Source: Desulfuromonas sp.
Lineage (GTDB): Bacteria > Desulfobacterota > Desulfuromonadia > Desulfuromonadales > UBA2294
NCBI GenBank assembly: GCA_002869615.1
Contig: PKUH01000069.1
Span: forward strand, 1 to 56,077
Direction: 5' to 3'
DNA length: 56,077 bases
Within the stretch, counting starts at the first letter, position 1; each line of letters starts with the position of its first letter. Positions 1-8,303 of the stretch are shown here, in pieces. Position numbers and translations under genes: made by a program. The notes beneath the pieces were generated by a model. That model was not told the DNA's origin. It made no database searches and saw only the letters and a program-made list of their open reading frames with translations.

Positions 1-8
1 GTAAAAAA

Positions 9-27
9 CCCCGCCCAGAGGACGGGG
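9..27 (-). repeat. IS right-end subterminal palindrome
   Basis: A 7-8 bp stem with a short loop, the near copy of the palindrome at 631-649. It lies downstream of tnpA and is the likely TnpA recognition hairpin for the right end. Confidence 0.6.
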
Positions 28-37
28 CTTTAAAGGC

Positions 38-83
38 GCCCCCAGAGGGGGCGGTGCCGGTGACCCCCAAAGAGGGTCACCGG
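38..83. repeat. Two further hairpins downstream of tnpA
   Basis: GCCCCC/GGGGGC at 38-52 and a perfect 10-bp stem CCGGTGACCC/GGGTCACCGG at 57-83 lie between the tnpA stop codon and the end palindrome. They may act as a transcription barrier that insulates the transposase gene. Neither has a T tract, so a terminator call is not secure. Confidence 0.5.
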
Positions 84-108
84 AGCGTTGTTCCCACGTC
101 CACAACAA

Positions 109-543
109 TTAGAATTTGAGTTGCTGTTGTTCCACTTTCTTCTCATGCTGCTCTTGATACCGCACGTAGCGTCTGATCATCTCTGCATCCAAACCAACCG
201 TATCCACACAATAACCAGGCGCCCAAAAATGATTGCCCCAGTAGCGTCTCTTTCGCAAATTGGGATGATTCTTCAATATGCGTATCGCTGAACGTTCTTT
301 TAGGCGCCCCATCAATTCCGAAACGGAGACTTTCGGCGGAACCATGATGATCAGGTGAACATGGTCCTTCTGAATATTCAGCTCAACAATCTCGCAGTGG
401 CTTTGCTCACTGAATATCCGAATACACGCTCGAACTTCCTGGGCCAATTCCCCTTCCAATATGCGAAAACGATACTTTGGCACCCAAACTATATGATACT
501 GGCAGTGCCATATGGCATGTGTTAACTTCCGAAAACGGCTCAT
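109..543 (-). CDS. tnpA: IS200-type Y1 transposase (TnpA)
   Basis: A 144-aa protein of normal length for IS200 TnpA. It opens with the family pattern MSRFRKLTHAIWHCQYHIVW, carries the metal-binding HUH motif as HVH (about residues 62-64), and has the C-terminal helix with the catalytic tyrosine (RRYVRYQEQ region, about 125-133). The enzyme nicks and joins single-stranded DNA at the end palindromes. It appears intact. Upstream (550-600) an imperfect stem pairing CAGGT with ACCTG could sequester the start region, as known for IS200 leaders; that role is inferred. Confidence 0.92.
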   Translation of the reverse strand: MSRFRKLTHAIWHCQYHIVWVPKYRFRILEGELAQEVRACIRIFSEQSHCEIVELNIQKDHVHLIIMVPPKVSVSELMGRLKERSAIRILKNHPNLRKRRYWGNHFWAPGYCVDTVGLDAEMIRRYVRYQEQHEKKVEQQQLKF

Positions 544-630
544 GGCTTTCCTTTCTGTTCAGGTCGTTGCGGGAACAACACCTGAATATGGATTGCCATG
601 AGCCCTTTTGGCAAAGCCAAAGGTCTCTGA

Positions 631-649
631 CCCCGTCCAGAGGACGGGG
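631..649 (-). repeat. IS left-end subterminal palindrome
   Basis: Palindrome upstream of tnpA matching the one at 9-27 with one change. The ATPase reading frame stops matching its family at about 655, immediately outside this hairpin, which places the insertion junction there. Confidence 0.65.
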
Positions 650-655
650 GTTTCT

Positions 656-976
656 ACTTCGTACTAAACTCAGTGTATTTGTGGCTTTTAAATATTTTAC
701 ACTTTCCCAGTTTTCGTTAAATCTAATACTGACTTTTGATTCCCCAGTAATATCCTCTTTGGATGCCTTGTCTGATATATATGCTTTTAATTCCTTAATT
801 GCCTCTTCTTGATCAATAGCCGAGTTAGTCCTTTCAATTAGTTGCAGCAAAGATGCAATAGTGGACTTTCCAGACCCATTAGTACCAAAAAGCAAAGTTG
901 TTTTTTTCAGTTCCACATCAGACGAAAAATCCGAGAAAGAAGCGATATTCTTAATAGCTAGCTTGGAAATCCTCAT
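656..976 (-). pseudogene. AAA ATPase, 5' fragment cut by IS200 insertion
   Basis: The first ~107 codons of an ABC/SMC-like AAA ATPase. It starts MRISKLAIKNIASF, a typical RecF/AAA_13-style opening, and has a clean Walker A, FGTNGSGKST, at about residues 30-39. Homologous sequence stops at the IS junction near 655; beyond it the frame runs into IS sequence and is an artefact. The rest of the gene, if it survives, lies before base 1. Such ATPases are common in anti-phage modules (RloC/PrrC-like, OLD-like), but the fragment is too short to say which. Base composition is AT-rich like the two genes to its right. Confidence 0.75.
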
Positions 977-1025
977 ACTTTCCCTACCTCAAACATTATA
1001 AATAGTAATAAAAATACAACGTCAT

Positions 1026-1346
1026 CTAGATAACAACTTCAACATCAATATCATCTACACAGGTTTGGGATTTTGAATGATTATCCGCGGTGTGCCATTC
1101 ACCATCTCGAACGGTTATATTCTCCAAACCTCCAATAGGAATGCATCGCCAATTCTGAGGTGCACCTGGAACAATCACTCCACTACTACTCTCACCTCCA
1201 AACTGGTAAAACAGTGCTTGCTCTCTTCCATTCTTCTTACCAATGGCATGCGGACACATTTCACGAAGACAACCATTGTATGTAGCTACAACTTGTTGTT
1301 TGTTAATTATGGCATTTCTGATTAAAGTGTATTTTTCACTGTTCAT
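1026..1346 (-). CDS. Small WYL-like hypothetical protein
   Basis: A 106-aa protein. The pattern VVATYNGCLREMCPHAIG, followed by a GREQALFYQFGG segment and a terminal IPIGGLENITV strand, resembles the core of a WYL domain (a ligand- or nucleotide-binding SH3-like fold common in regulators of defence loci) without the HTH part. This is a fold-level resemblance. It lies between the disrupted ATPase and the nucleotidyltransferase fusion, on the same strand and with the same low GC, so it probably belongs to the same acquired module. Confidence 0.6.
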   Translation of the reverse strand: MNSEKYTLIRNAIINKQQVVATYNGCLREMCPHAIGKKNGREQALFYQFGGESSSGVIVPGAPQNWRCIPIGGLENITVRDGEWHTADNHSKSQTCVDDIDVEVVI

Positions 1347-1402
1347 GATACCCCTCCAATTCTAATTATTATTGACAACTTTATTACTCAAATAACTACT
1401 CC

Positions 1403-2389
1403 CTACAGATTTCTAACTACAACAGCATTCACACTAGGACTATGTTCATTATATGAATAATCCACTTCCCACCTTCGATCATCTAGCTCAACATCTTTTT
1501 CAACATAAATACAAAAAATTAGAGCTTTCACTCTAGGATGTTGCTGGTAAAAACTACACAAACCCTCTAGGGTTTTTACAATTCCTCTTTTATCACCATC
1601 ATTTTTAATATATTTCATCTCTATAATGATCTGACTCTCAAAAAGACTAAAATCGGAATGCTTTTCTTGCCCATCATAGATAATAGCGACCTCCTCCCTA
1701 GCTAGGTTTGGAAGCCATGGTTTAACAGTCATCCAAAACAAATTCTGAAAATCATATTCGCTATTCAAATTACTGGTCCACCCTCGTCTTGCCTGGCCAT
1801 GACCTGATACAGATTGTGCTGCGGGCACTAAATCTTTCAATATTGAAACAATAAAATCTCGTGCTTCTTCAAAGTCCTTTCCAATAAATGGCTTAGTTGG
1901 CAATCCATCTCTATTTGCCATTTCAAAACATTTACGAAGAGCATGAATTTGGTTTGAGTCAATACTTGAATTTGGCAACGTTGTAGGTTTGTGGTCCACT
2001 CGGCTATCTAATTCAAGCGCTGTCATACTTTTTAAAAAATCAGACTTCCCAATATCTCTATCAAACAGCATAACTGCATTTAGCATTTGAATAATTGATT
2101 CGTTACTTTCAGCACCGATGAAACTTTCGTTCGTTACACTTACCGCCTTACCGTCCTCCAGAATAAAAATATCAAGGGCTGGACAAAACTTCATTGAGAA
2201 ATCCCTTAGCATGTAGGGCTTTATGCGCTTATTTGTAGTTATCAAAATATCGATATCAGAGCGAGTGCTTCCGGATTCAAATCTTCTTGAACCGAAAAGA
2301 TAAACTGATTCAATGTTGTCGAACTTCCCGGTTAACACACTGATAATAGATTCAAGATCGATGTTTTCAATATCAGACGCAAATTCCAT
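1403..2389 (-). CDS. Nucleotidyltransferase fused to PD-(D/E)XK nuclease-like domain
   Basis: The N-terminal ~110 residues form a minimal nucleotidyltransferase: YLFGSRRFESGSTRSDIDIL gives the GS...DxD signature (GS at 33-34, D45, D47), with a third acid in PALDIF. The C-terminal part (about 200-328) resembles the DpnII/MboI-type REase family linked to defence genes: SEYDFQNLFW, then D246 in HSDFSLF and E257/K259 in IIIEMKY (the D...ExK triad), then the LCSFYQQHPRVKALIFCIY strand pair. The ATG at 2389 has GGGGTG seven bases upstream; an ATG at 2404 lacks a ribosome site. Low GC. Probably an abortive-infection or restriction effector; the function is inferred. Confidence 0.75.
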   Translation of the reverse strand: MEFASDIENIDLESIISVLTGKFDNIESVYLFGSRRFESGSTRSDIDILITTNKRIKPYMLRDFSMKFCPALDIFILEDGKAVSVTNESFIGAESNESIIQMLNAVMLFDRDIGKSDFLKSMTALELDSRVDHKPTTLPNSSIDSNQIHALRKCFEMANRDGLPTKPFIGKDFEEARDFIVSILKDLVPAAQSVSGHGQARRGWTSNLNSEYDFQNLFWMTVKPWLPNLAREEVAIIYDGQEKHSDFSLFESQIIIEMKYIKNDGDKRGIVKTLEGLCSFYQQHPRVKALIFCIYVEKDVELDDRRWEVDYSYNEHSPSVNAVVVRNL

Positions 2390-2406
2390 ATTCACACACC
2401 CCATAT

Positions 2407-2430
2407 GAATTCTAATGACGAATAGAATTC
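2407..2430. repeat. 8-bp inverted repeat at a GC boundary
   Basis: GAATTCTA and TAGAATTC flank an 8-nt spacer. The repeat spans the stop codon of the DUF2779 gene and the start region of the AT-rich nucleotidyltransferase gene. It marks the abrupt change in base composition and could be an operator or the edge of an acquired segment. Confidence 0.5.
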
Positions 2431-3899
2431 GTGATTTTCACTCTCAAAACTTCATCCAATATTCTCACCATCGCCAGCGTGTCCATCTCGCAATACGCCA
2501 ACATCGCCGCCCGCAACCGACCCAGCTCCGCCCCCGGCTCCAACGCACACATATCATGATACGCCTGCATCGCCGCCATGCCATCGGCAATCTCCATCCC
2601 GGCATAGGAGAGCTCAGGCACCATCGCCGGCAGCACCTCCTTGATCGAATAGGAACCGCGCATCTGCCAGCGGTAAACATCCCGCCGACGGAACGGCACC
2701 ATCAGGTCGCGCACGTTCTCCAGCCGCGCCTCGATCTCCACTGCCAGGTCGGGATAGAGCAGCGCCAGCTCGCGCAGCACCCCCTTCTCGAAGGTCTGGT
2801 TGTAGGTGAGGATGCAAGCATCGGCCGGAATCACGGCGAGCAGCTGCTCGACCAGCTCGCGGCGTGGATCGACGTTCGGCTCGGCCAGGTACTCGAAGTG
2901 TTGAGGCTCGGCGCCGGCTTCGGTTTGCACGTGGATCGAATACTGGAATGGCACCTGCTGGTACGGCCGGGTGCCGTCGTACAGCGGCACCGCCGAATTG
3001 AAGGTTTCGAAATCGAGGTGGTAAAGCGGATACCAGAGGGTGTCGAGAAAGGCCGCCACCGCATCCGGGTCGACCGAATCTTCCTGATTCAAGGTCGCCG
3101 CGACCTGCTGGCGCTGCGCCTTGTTGAGTTCGGCAAGCGGGATATCCTCGAAGCGGATAACACCCCGCTCATAGTAATCAAACTTCTTGATGCCACGCCC
3201 CTTGAGATCGAAGATCGAGTTCTCGGGGATATGCTGCCAGCAATACGGGATAAAGTCACATTCATAGGGATCGCTGCAGTGCGGGCCGATATCGATCTGC
3301 GGCTCATCACCGAGCAAGGCGGTACGCAGCTCGTCGATCAGCTCCGGCAGGCCGGCCTGACGCATGACCGTCTCTTCCAGCACATCCTCACCGGCAAACA
3401 GTTGCTTGACGTCGATCTCCCCCAGGCGCACGTACTGGTTGTTGATATACACCAGGTACGCTCCGGAGATCAGCAGCCCCGACTGGCCGAGCACGTAAAA
3501 CTGGATCGCCACATCATTGAGGTTGACCTCCTTAACCGAGGTCGACATTTTCACTTCATGAATCTGCCAGGCGTCGCCGTCGCGCACCAGGATATCGACC
3601 TTGACGAAGATGCCGTCGTAGACGAACGAGGCCTCGTAGATGACATCGACGCCGGCCTCGATCAGCGCCTGTGTCTGTGCCACCTGCTCGGCCACCGACA
3701 ACCCCTCATACGGCACCTCGGTGCCGCCGGGAAACAGCGATTGCGCCAGAATGCCAACCTTCGTTCCCTCACGAAACTTCGCCTCCCGCGCCGGATCCTC
3801 CGGGATGTCGAAATCGGGCGAATTCTTCTGGAGGTACAGCGCCTTTGGGCACTGGATACCCTTGAGGATGAGTGATTTACTGAGGCCTGCTCGACTCAT
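2412..3899 (-). CDS. DUF2779 protein: Cas4-like nuclease plus DEDD exonuclease domain
   Basis: A 495-aa protein of the DUF2779 family. The first half looks like a Cas4/RecB nuclease: FVKVDILV (D102) and IHEVKMS (E115, K117) form the D...ExK core, and C17 with C208, C214 and C220 could bind an Fe-S cluster as in Cas4. The second half looks like a DEDD 3'-5' exonuclease: LDFETF (D296, E298), TYNQTFEKG, D398 in RDLMVP and YCEMDT (D473). Both domain assignments come from motif reading. GC-rich, unlike the genes downstream, so it may be native and the neighbours inserted beside it. The 3' end overlaps the inverted repeat at 2407-2430. Confidence 0.8.
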   Translation of the reverse strand: MSRAGLSKSLILKGIQCPKALYLQKNSPDFDIPEDPAREAKFREGTKVGILAQSLFPGGTEVPYEGLSVAEQVAQTQALIEAGVDVIYEASFVYDGIFVKVDILVRDGDAWQIHEVKMSTSVKEVNLNDVAIQFYVLGQSGLLISGAYLVYINNQYVRLGEIDVKQLFAGEDVLEETVMRQAGLPELIDELRTALLGDEPQIDIGPHCSDPYECDFIPYCWQHIPENSIFDLKGRGIKKFDYYERGVIRFEDIPLAELNKAQRQQVAATLNQEDSVDPDAVAAFLDTLWYPLYHLDFETFNSAVPLYDGTRPYQQVPFQYSIHVQTEAGAEPQHFEYLAEPNVDPRRELVEQLLAVIPADACILTYNQTFEKGVLRELALLYPDLAVEIEARLENVRDLMVPFRRRDVYRWQMRGSYSIKEVLPAMVPELSYAGMEIADGMAAMQAYHDMCALEPGAELGRLRAAMLAYCEMDTLAMVRILDEVLRVKITNSIRH

Positions 3900-3933
3900 T
3901 TATCCAACCTTAATAGCTCAATTCAAAACAAAA

Positions 3934-3970
3934 AAACCGCCCATCGGCATTTAGCCGATCGGGCGGTTTG
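3934..3970 (-). terminator. Strong intrinsic terminator
   Basis: A 14-bp stem (AACCGCCC-ATCGGC paired with its complement, one bulge) with a short AT loop is followed on the minus strand by a run of eight Ts. It ends transcription of the nitrilase-fold gene before the DUF2779 gene. The A-rich opposite flank may also allow some termination on the plus strand. Confidence 0.85.
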
Positions 3971-4122
3971 GTTATCGATTAATTATTGCGGGTAAAACGA
4001 TTGAATCGCATGGCATCCCCCTCCAAAATACAAGTCACACCATACGGTTATGATTCGAGACTGTCAAGAAACACCTGCTACGGCGAGCTGCAATCGCAAC
4101 AGCGACCGCAGGTGGTTCCCGG

Positions 4123-5292
4123 CTATCGTTTGCAGATGGTCAGCGACTGTGGGTCCGGATCCTCGATCATATTCTCACTGTGGATGCGCTTCCAACCATC
4201 GTCGTCAGGTTCAAAAATGGCGTGAACCTTGATCGGGGTCCGGGTCGTACGCGGGTCGATTTCATGGAAGAACGGAAGGCTGAAATAGTGCAGCCGGGTC
4301 GCTGCACCGAAGCGTAATCGCCCCAGGGGCCGGCCGTCGAAATCGTCGGTCGAGTATTCCGACATGCGGACTTGCTTCAGCTTGTGGTTCTTGTGAATCA
4401 ACACCGACGAATGACCGAAGCGGGTGCCGGCCGGCTCATCGGGACTGACGGTCTCCGTCGAGGTGTTGCAAAAGACGGTCACGGTATCGTTGACGCCCGG
4501 CGCCCGCGCCAGGTACTCGCCGTAAAATCCGCTGGCAACATCACCGAAGGCCCGGTGCTCCGGTTTCGGGTTACATTCGATGACGACCAGCAGATCGAGC
4601 TTCTGGCGAGTTTCGAAGAAGAGCTGGTTGGCTTTTTCGATGATGACGTTGATATTCGACTGATAGATATCTCGGTAAATGTAATCGATGCAGATCAGGG
4701 CCATGAAGTTGAAGCAACTCGGTTGGCAGCGGAAAAACGGGAAGATTTTGCCACTGTAAAGATAATGATCGCTGTCGAGATTCTCCTCACCGACAAACGG
4801 ATGGCTTTTCGCCTCGAAGAAGACCCGCTGGCGGCCATCGTGCTCCTTGACCACGGTTATGCAGGCGTTGACCGGCAGGTTCTCCAAATCGCCGCTGTCG
4901 AGATCCTCGATGACCGAGTTCAGGACTTCACTGTTGTCATCGGCAAAGTCTTCGAGCAGCGCCTTGTAGCAGGCCAGGTCGACCGGGCCGAGACCGAGGA
5001 CCGCAACCGTATCGGGACGCAGCTGATCAAGGAGATGCAGGGCTTCTGTCAGGTGCTCATGCGGCAGGATCGCTTCCGGGAAAAAGATGAAATTGGCTTT
5101 CTTGAGACTCCCCTTCCCGCCGATCGCCAATTCGATCACCGAGCGGACGTTCTGCCAGTTCTGATCCTTATCGGCCAACCGATAGAGCAGCTTGTGCCGT
5201 TCGAGATAATTCGGCAGCTGGCAGGACAGGACATGCAGATGCTGCCGCCGCGGAAAATCGAGGTTAAGTGTTTTTTCAACAATTTGCAACAT
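4123..5292 (-). CDS. Carbon-nitrogen hydrolase (nitrilase)-fold protein
   Basis: A 389-aa protein. Three motifs fit the nitrilase catalytic triad in order: a glutamate in IFFPEAILP (E73), a lysine region around VVKEHDGRQRVFFEAKSHPF, and a cysteine in FMALICIDYIYRD, which matches the usual alpha-beta elbow. The spacing is longer than in amidase-type nitrilases, so this is a divergent branch. It is monocistronic, with its own terminator at 3934-3970 and about 290 bp of upstream non-coding DNA (5293-5583) in which I see no other gene. The substrate cannot be read. Nitrilase domains also occur in some reverse-transcriptase defence proteins, but no RT is present here. Confidence 0.6.
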   Translation of the reverse strand: MLQIVEKTLNLDFPRRQHLHVLSCQLPNYLERHKLLYRLADKDQNWQNVRSVIELAIGGKGSLKKANFIFFPEAILPHEHLTEALHLLDQLRPDTVAVLGLGPVDLACYKALLEDFADDNSEVLNSVIEDLDSGDLENLPVNACITVVKEHDGRQRVFFEAKSHPFVGEENLDSDHYLYSGKIFPFFRCQPSCFNFMALICIDYIYRDIYQSNINVIIEKANQLFFETRQKLDLLVVIECNPKPEHRAFGDVASGFYGEYLARAPGVNDTVTVFCNTSTETVSPDEPAGTRFGHSSVLIHKNHKLKQVRMSEYSTDDFDGRPLGRLRFGAATRLHYFSLPFFHEIDPRTTRTPIKVHAIFEPDDDGWKRIHSENMIEDPDPQSLTICKR

Positions 5293-5583
5293 GAGCCGCC
5301 TTTATCCGTGCCTGATCAACTGTTTTCATTCCTGTGCATTGCTATACGCCAATACTACACCCCGCTATTGCGCATGTAAAGACCTCCTATCATTTACGGT
5401 AATTTATATCATTTTTCGTTTCTGCTTTAATTTACTGCTGTGCCGGCTGTACTCCGGCAACAAACTGAAAGATCACAGGAACAATTGATCCGACCAGATC
5501 GTCACTTGCGAACCCGCTCCAACTGTTATAAAGGATATTGATCTAAACAGATCGAAAACCCGTCAACCCAAGAGAGGAGAAAA

Positions 5584-6270
5584 ATGATGAACAAACTGAC
5601 CTGGTACGGACACGCGACCCTCGGCCTTGAGACCGGCGGTCACCAGCTGGTGATCGACCCCTTCTTCAGCGGCAACCCGGCCGCCTCGACCACGGCAGAC
5701 AAGGTCTCTCCCGACTTCATCCTGGTCAGCCACGGTCACGACGACCACGTCGGCGACACCATCGACATTGCCAAATGGACCGGCGCGCTGGTTATCAGCA
5801 ACCACGAGATCGCCACCTGGCTCGGCCAGCAGGGGCTGGAGAACGTCCACGGCCAGCACCTCGGAGGTGGCTTCCAGCATCCCTTCGGCTATCTCAAGCT
5901 GACCCTCGCTCTGCACGGCTCAATGCTGCCGGATGGTTCTTACGGCGGCAATCCCTGCGGCTTCCTGTTGAGCACCAACGACGGCAAGAAGTTCTATACG
6001 GCGCAGGACACCGGGCTGTTCGGTGATATGCAGCTGATCGGCGATGAAGGGCTCGATGTGGCGGCTATTCCGATCGGCGACAACTACACCATGGGACCCG
6101 ATGATGCGCTGAAGGCGGTGAAGATGCTGCGGCCGAAGGTCGTCATCCCGATCCATTACAATACCTTCGACCTGCTCAACCAGGACGCCCAGGGCTGGAA
6201 AGACCGGGTCGAGGCGGAGACAGATACCAGGGTGGAGGTCCTGAACCCGGGCGAAAGTTTCGAATTCTAG
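5584..6270 (+). CDS. UlaG-like/UPF0173 metal-dependent hydrolase
   Basis: A 228-aa metallo-beta-lactamase-fold enzyme. LTWYGHATLGLE begins the fold, VSHGHDDHVGD is the HxHxDH metal site (about 50-60), and later metal ligands lie in YTAQDTGLFGDM and PKVVIPIHYNTF. Length and motifs match the UPF0173/UlaG (lactonase-like) branch. Cytoplasmic, no signal peptide; the natural substrate of UPF0173 members is unknown. The ribosome site GAGAGGAG sits directly before the first ATG. Single-gene unit; the next gene is convergent. Confidence 0.9.
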   Translation: MMNKLTWYGHATLGLETGGHQLVIDPFFSGNPAASTTADKVSPDFILVSHGHDDHVGDTIDIAKWTGALVISNHEIATWLGQQGLENVHGQHLGGGFQHPFGYLKLTLALHGSMLPDGSYGGNPCGFLLSTNDGKKFYTAQDTGLFGDMQLIGDEGLDVAAIPIGDNYTMGPDDALKAVKMLRPKVVIPIHYNTFDLLNQDAQGWKDRVEAETDTRVEVLNPGESFEF

Positions 6271-6341
6271 ATCGATTGGAGAGGGAAAATACGGTCGGGG
6301 TCGGGACAGGTTTGCCGGCGGGCCGATAAACCATCCTTTCG

Positions 6342-8189
6342 TTACCGATAACCCTCGGCCTGCAAGGAAAACAGGTAGGCGTACTGGCCACCGAGCTGCA
6401 TCAATTCGGCGTGGCTCCCCTGCTCGACGATCCGGCCCTTGCTGATAACGATGATCTCATCGGCCATGCGGACGGTAGAGAAGCGGTGCGAGATCAGCAC
6501 CGCCATCTTGCCGCGGCTCAGATCACGCACATGCTCGAACACGGTCGCCTCGGCGGCGGCGTCCATGGTCGCGGTCGGCTCGTCGAGGACCAGCAGGTCA
6601 GCTCCGGAGCGCATAAAGGCGCGGGCCAGGGCGATCTTCTGCCACTGCCCGCCGGAGAGCTCGCGCCCCCCTTTGAACCACTTGCCGAGCTGGGTGTCGT
6701 ACTGCTGCGGCAGCTTGTCGATGAACTCCTTCGCCATCCCCTTCTCCGCCGCCTCCTGCCAGCGCTCCCGGTCTTCGAAATGGTTGATGTCGCCGGCGCC
6801 GATATTTTCACCAACCAGGAACTGGTAGCGGCCGAAATCCTGGAAGATGACGCCGATCCGCGCCCGCAGGGCAGCGGCGTCCCACTGCTGAAGATCGAGG
6901 CCGTCGAGCAGGATGAGCCCGGAATCGGGTTGATAGAGCCGGGTCAGCAGCTTGATCAGGGTGGTTTTGCCGGAGCCGTTCTCGCCGACCAGCGCCAGGC
7001 TGGTCCCCGGCTTAAGATGCAGGCTGATCTCGCGCAGGGCCGGTTCGTCGTTGTCGGGATAAGTGAAGCTGACGCGCTCGAAGCGCACGCCGTCGCCCGG
7101 CTCCGGGCCCTTTTGCAGCGACCCCGGACTTGCCGGCACCGGCTGCTCGAGGTACTCGTAGAGGTTGGAGAGGTAAAGGTTGTCTTCGTACATGCCGCTG
7201 ATCGCCGACAGGCTGGCCGAGACCGCCGATTGCCCCTGTTTGAACAGCAGCAGGTACATGGTCATCTGCCCGAGGCTGATGCTGCCGCCGATCGCCGCCA
7301 GGGCGATCCAGCCGTAGGCGCCGTAGAAGGCGACGGTGCCGAGCAGCCCGAGGACGAAGCCCCAGCTGTCGCGACGCAGGGTCAGCCGTCGATCTTCGGC
7401 GAACAGCCGGGCGAAGATGGCCCGGTAGCGCTCGAGCAGCTTCGGCCCGAGACGGAACAGCTTGACCTCCTTGGCGTAATCCTCGCGCGCCAGCACCGTC
7501 TCGAGGTACATCTGCATCCGCGTTTCCGGCGAGCGCCAGCGGAACAGGCGGAACTTGTCGCCGGAGAATTTCGCTTCGGCGAGGAACTCCGGGATACCGC
7601 CGCCGATCAGGATCAGCACGGTCCAGGGGGAGAACTGCACCAGCAGCACACCGTAGCTGAGCAGCGAGATGCCATTCTGTACCAGGCCGAAGGTCCGGGT
7701 GACCAGGCTCAAGGGTCGGGTCGACGCCTCGCGCCGGGCCCGGGTCAGCTTGTCGTAGAACTCCGAGTCCTCGAAGTGGGCCAGCTTCAGGGTCAGCGCC
7801 TTCTCGAGGATCATCAGGTTGATGCGCTGGCCCATCAGCGCCCGCAGCAGGGCCTGGCAGGTGGCGATACCGCGCTGGGCCCCGGCGATCAGCGCCACCA
7901 CCCCGGCCTCGGCCGCGACGAACAACAGCACGTAGGTGGTGTCGGCGCTGCCGGTCTGTTGCTGCTGCCCGATAGCGGCAACGACGCCGTCGACGATCAT
8001 CTGACCGATCCAGGCGACGGCCGCCGGCAGCACTCCGGCGACCAGGGTGAGCACGGCGAAGACCAGCGCCAGGCGGCGGCTGGTCGACCAGACCAGCTCG
8101 AGGGCGCGCCGGCTGTAGCGGAAAACATCGAAAAAATGTTTCGGGGGCGGGTTAGCGTCAGTCGCCAGCGGCGGGTATTTCAACAGCAT
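6342..8189 (-). CDS. ABC exporter, fused permease and ATPase
   Basis: A 615-aa half-transporter. Roughly residues 30-350 carry the six-helix transmembrane domain (segments near LVFAVLTLVAGVLPAAVAWI, TYVLLFVAAEAGVVALIAGA and WTVLILIGGGI). The C-terminal ATPase has Walker A GENGSGKTT, Q-loop FQDF, signature LSGGQWQKIALARA, Walker B LLVLDEPTATMD and the switch His in LISHRFSTV. It would act as a homodimer in the inner membrane, exporting a lipid, peptide or drug; the substrate is not evident. Probably monocistronic, with no partner gene beside it. Confidence 0.9.
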   Translation of the reverse strand: MLLKYPPLATDANPPPKHFFDVFRYSRRALELVWSTSRRLALVFAVLTLVAGVLPAAVAWIGQMIVDGVVAAIGQQQQTGSADTTYVLLFVAAEAGVVALIAGAQRGIATCQALLRALMGQRINLMILEKALTLKLAHFEDSEFYDKLTRARREASTRPLSLVTRTFGLVQNGISLLSYGVLLVQFSPWTVLILIGGGIPEFLAEAKFSGDKFRLFRWRSPETRMQMYLETVLAREDYAKEVKLFRLGPKLLERYRAIFARLFAEDRRLTLRRDSWGFVLGLLGTVAFYGAYGWIALAAIGGSISLGQMTMYLLLFKQGQSAVSASLSAISGMYEDNLYLSNLYEYLEQPVPASPGSLQKGPEPGDGVRFERVSFTYPDNDEPALREISLHLKPGTSLALVGENGSGKTTLIKLLTRLYQPDSGLILLDGLDLQQWDAAALRARIGVIFQDFGRYQFLVGENIGAGDINHFEDRERWQEAAEKGMAKEFIDKLPQQYDTQLGKWFKGGRELSGGQWQKIALARAFMRSGADLLVLDEPTATMDAAAEATVFEHVRDLSRGKMAVLISHRFSTVRMADEIIVISKGRIVEQGSHAELMQLGGQYAYLFSLQAEGYR

Positions 8190-8303
8190 TCCTCCGGATC
8201 AAACAAAACTCGGGTCGGATCGTTTTATGTTTATTCGGGCAGAGCTGCCGGCAGTCGGCCGGAAACGACCCTGGCTTGAACTCATGCAACGGCGCAGCAG
8301 ACC

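Larger units (their letters stand above)
1..655 (-). mobile_element. IS200/IS605-family element (tnpA only)
   Basis: A compact element encodes one Y1 transposase and no TnpB. Near-identical subterminal hairpins sit at both ends: CCCCGTCCTCTGGACGGGG on the minus strand at 649-631 and CCCCGTCCTCTGGGCGGGG at 27-9. This fits the imperfect palindromes that IS200/IS605 TnpA recognises. There are no terminal inverted repeats, as expected for single-strand transposition. The element interrupts an ATPase reading frame on its right. The left outer boundary lies at or just outside base 1, so the exact ends are inferred. Confidence 0.8.

Noticed and set aside
2415-3875. Long plus-strand frame opposite the DUF2779 gene (and similar long frames opposite 4123-5292, 6342-8189 and 10973-13444)
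   Set aside because: Antisense shadows of GC-rich genes; His/Arg/Gln-rich translations with no domain signature.
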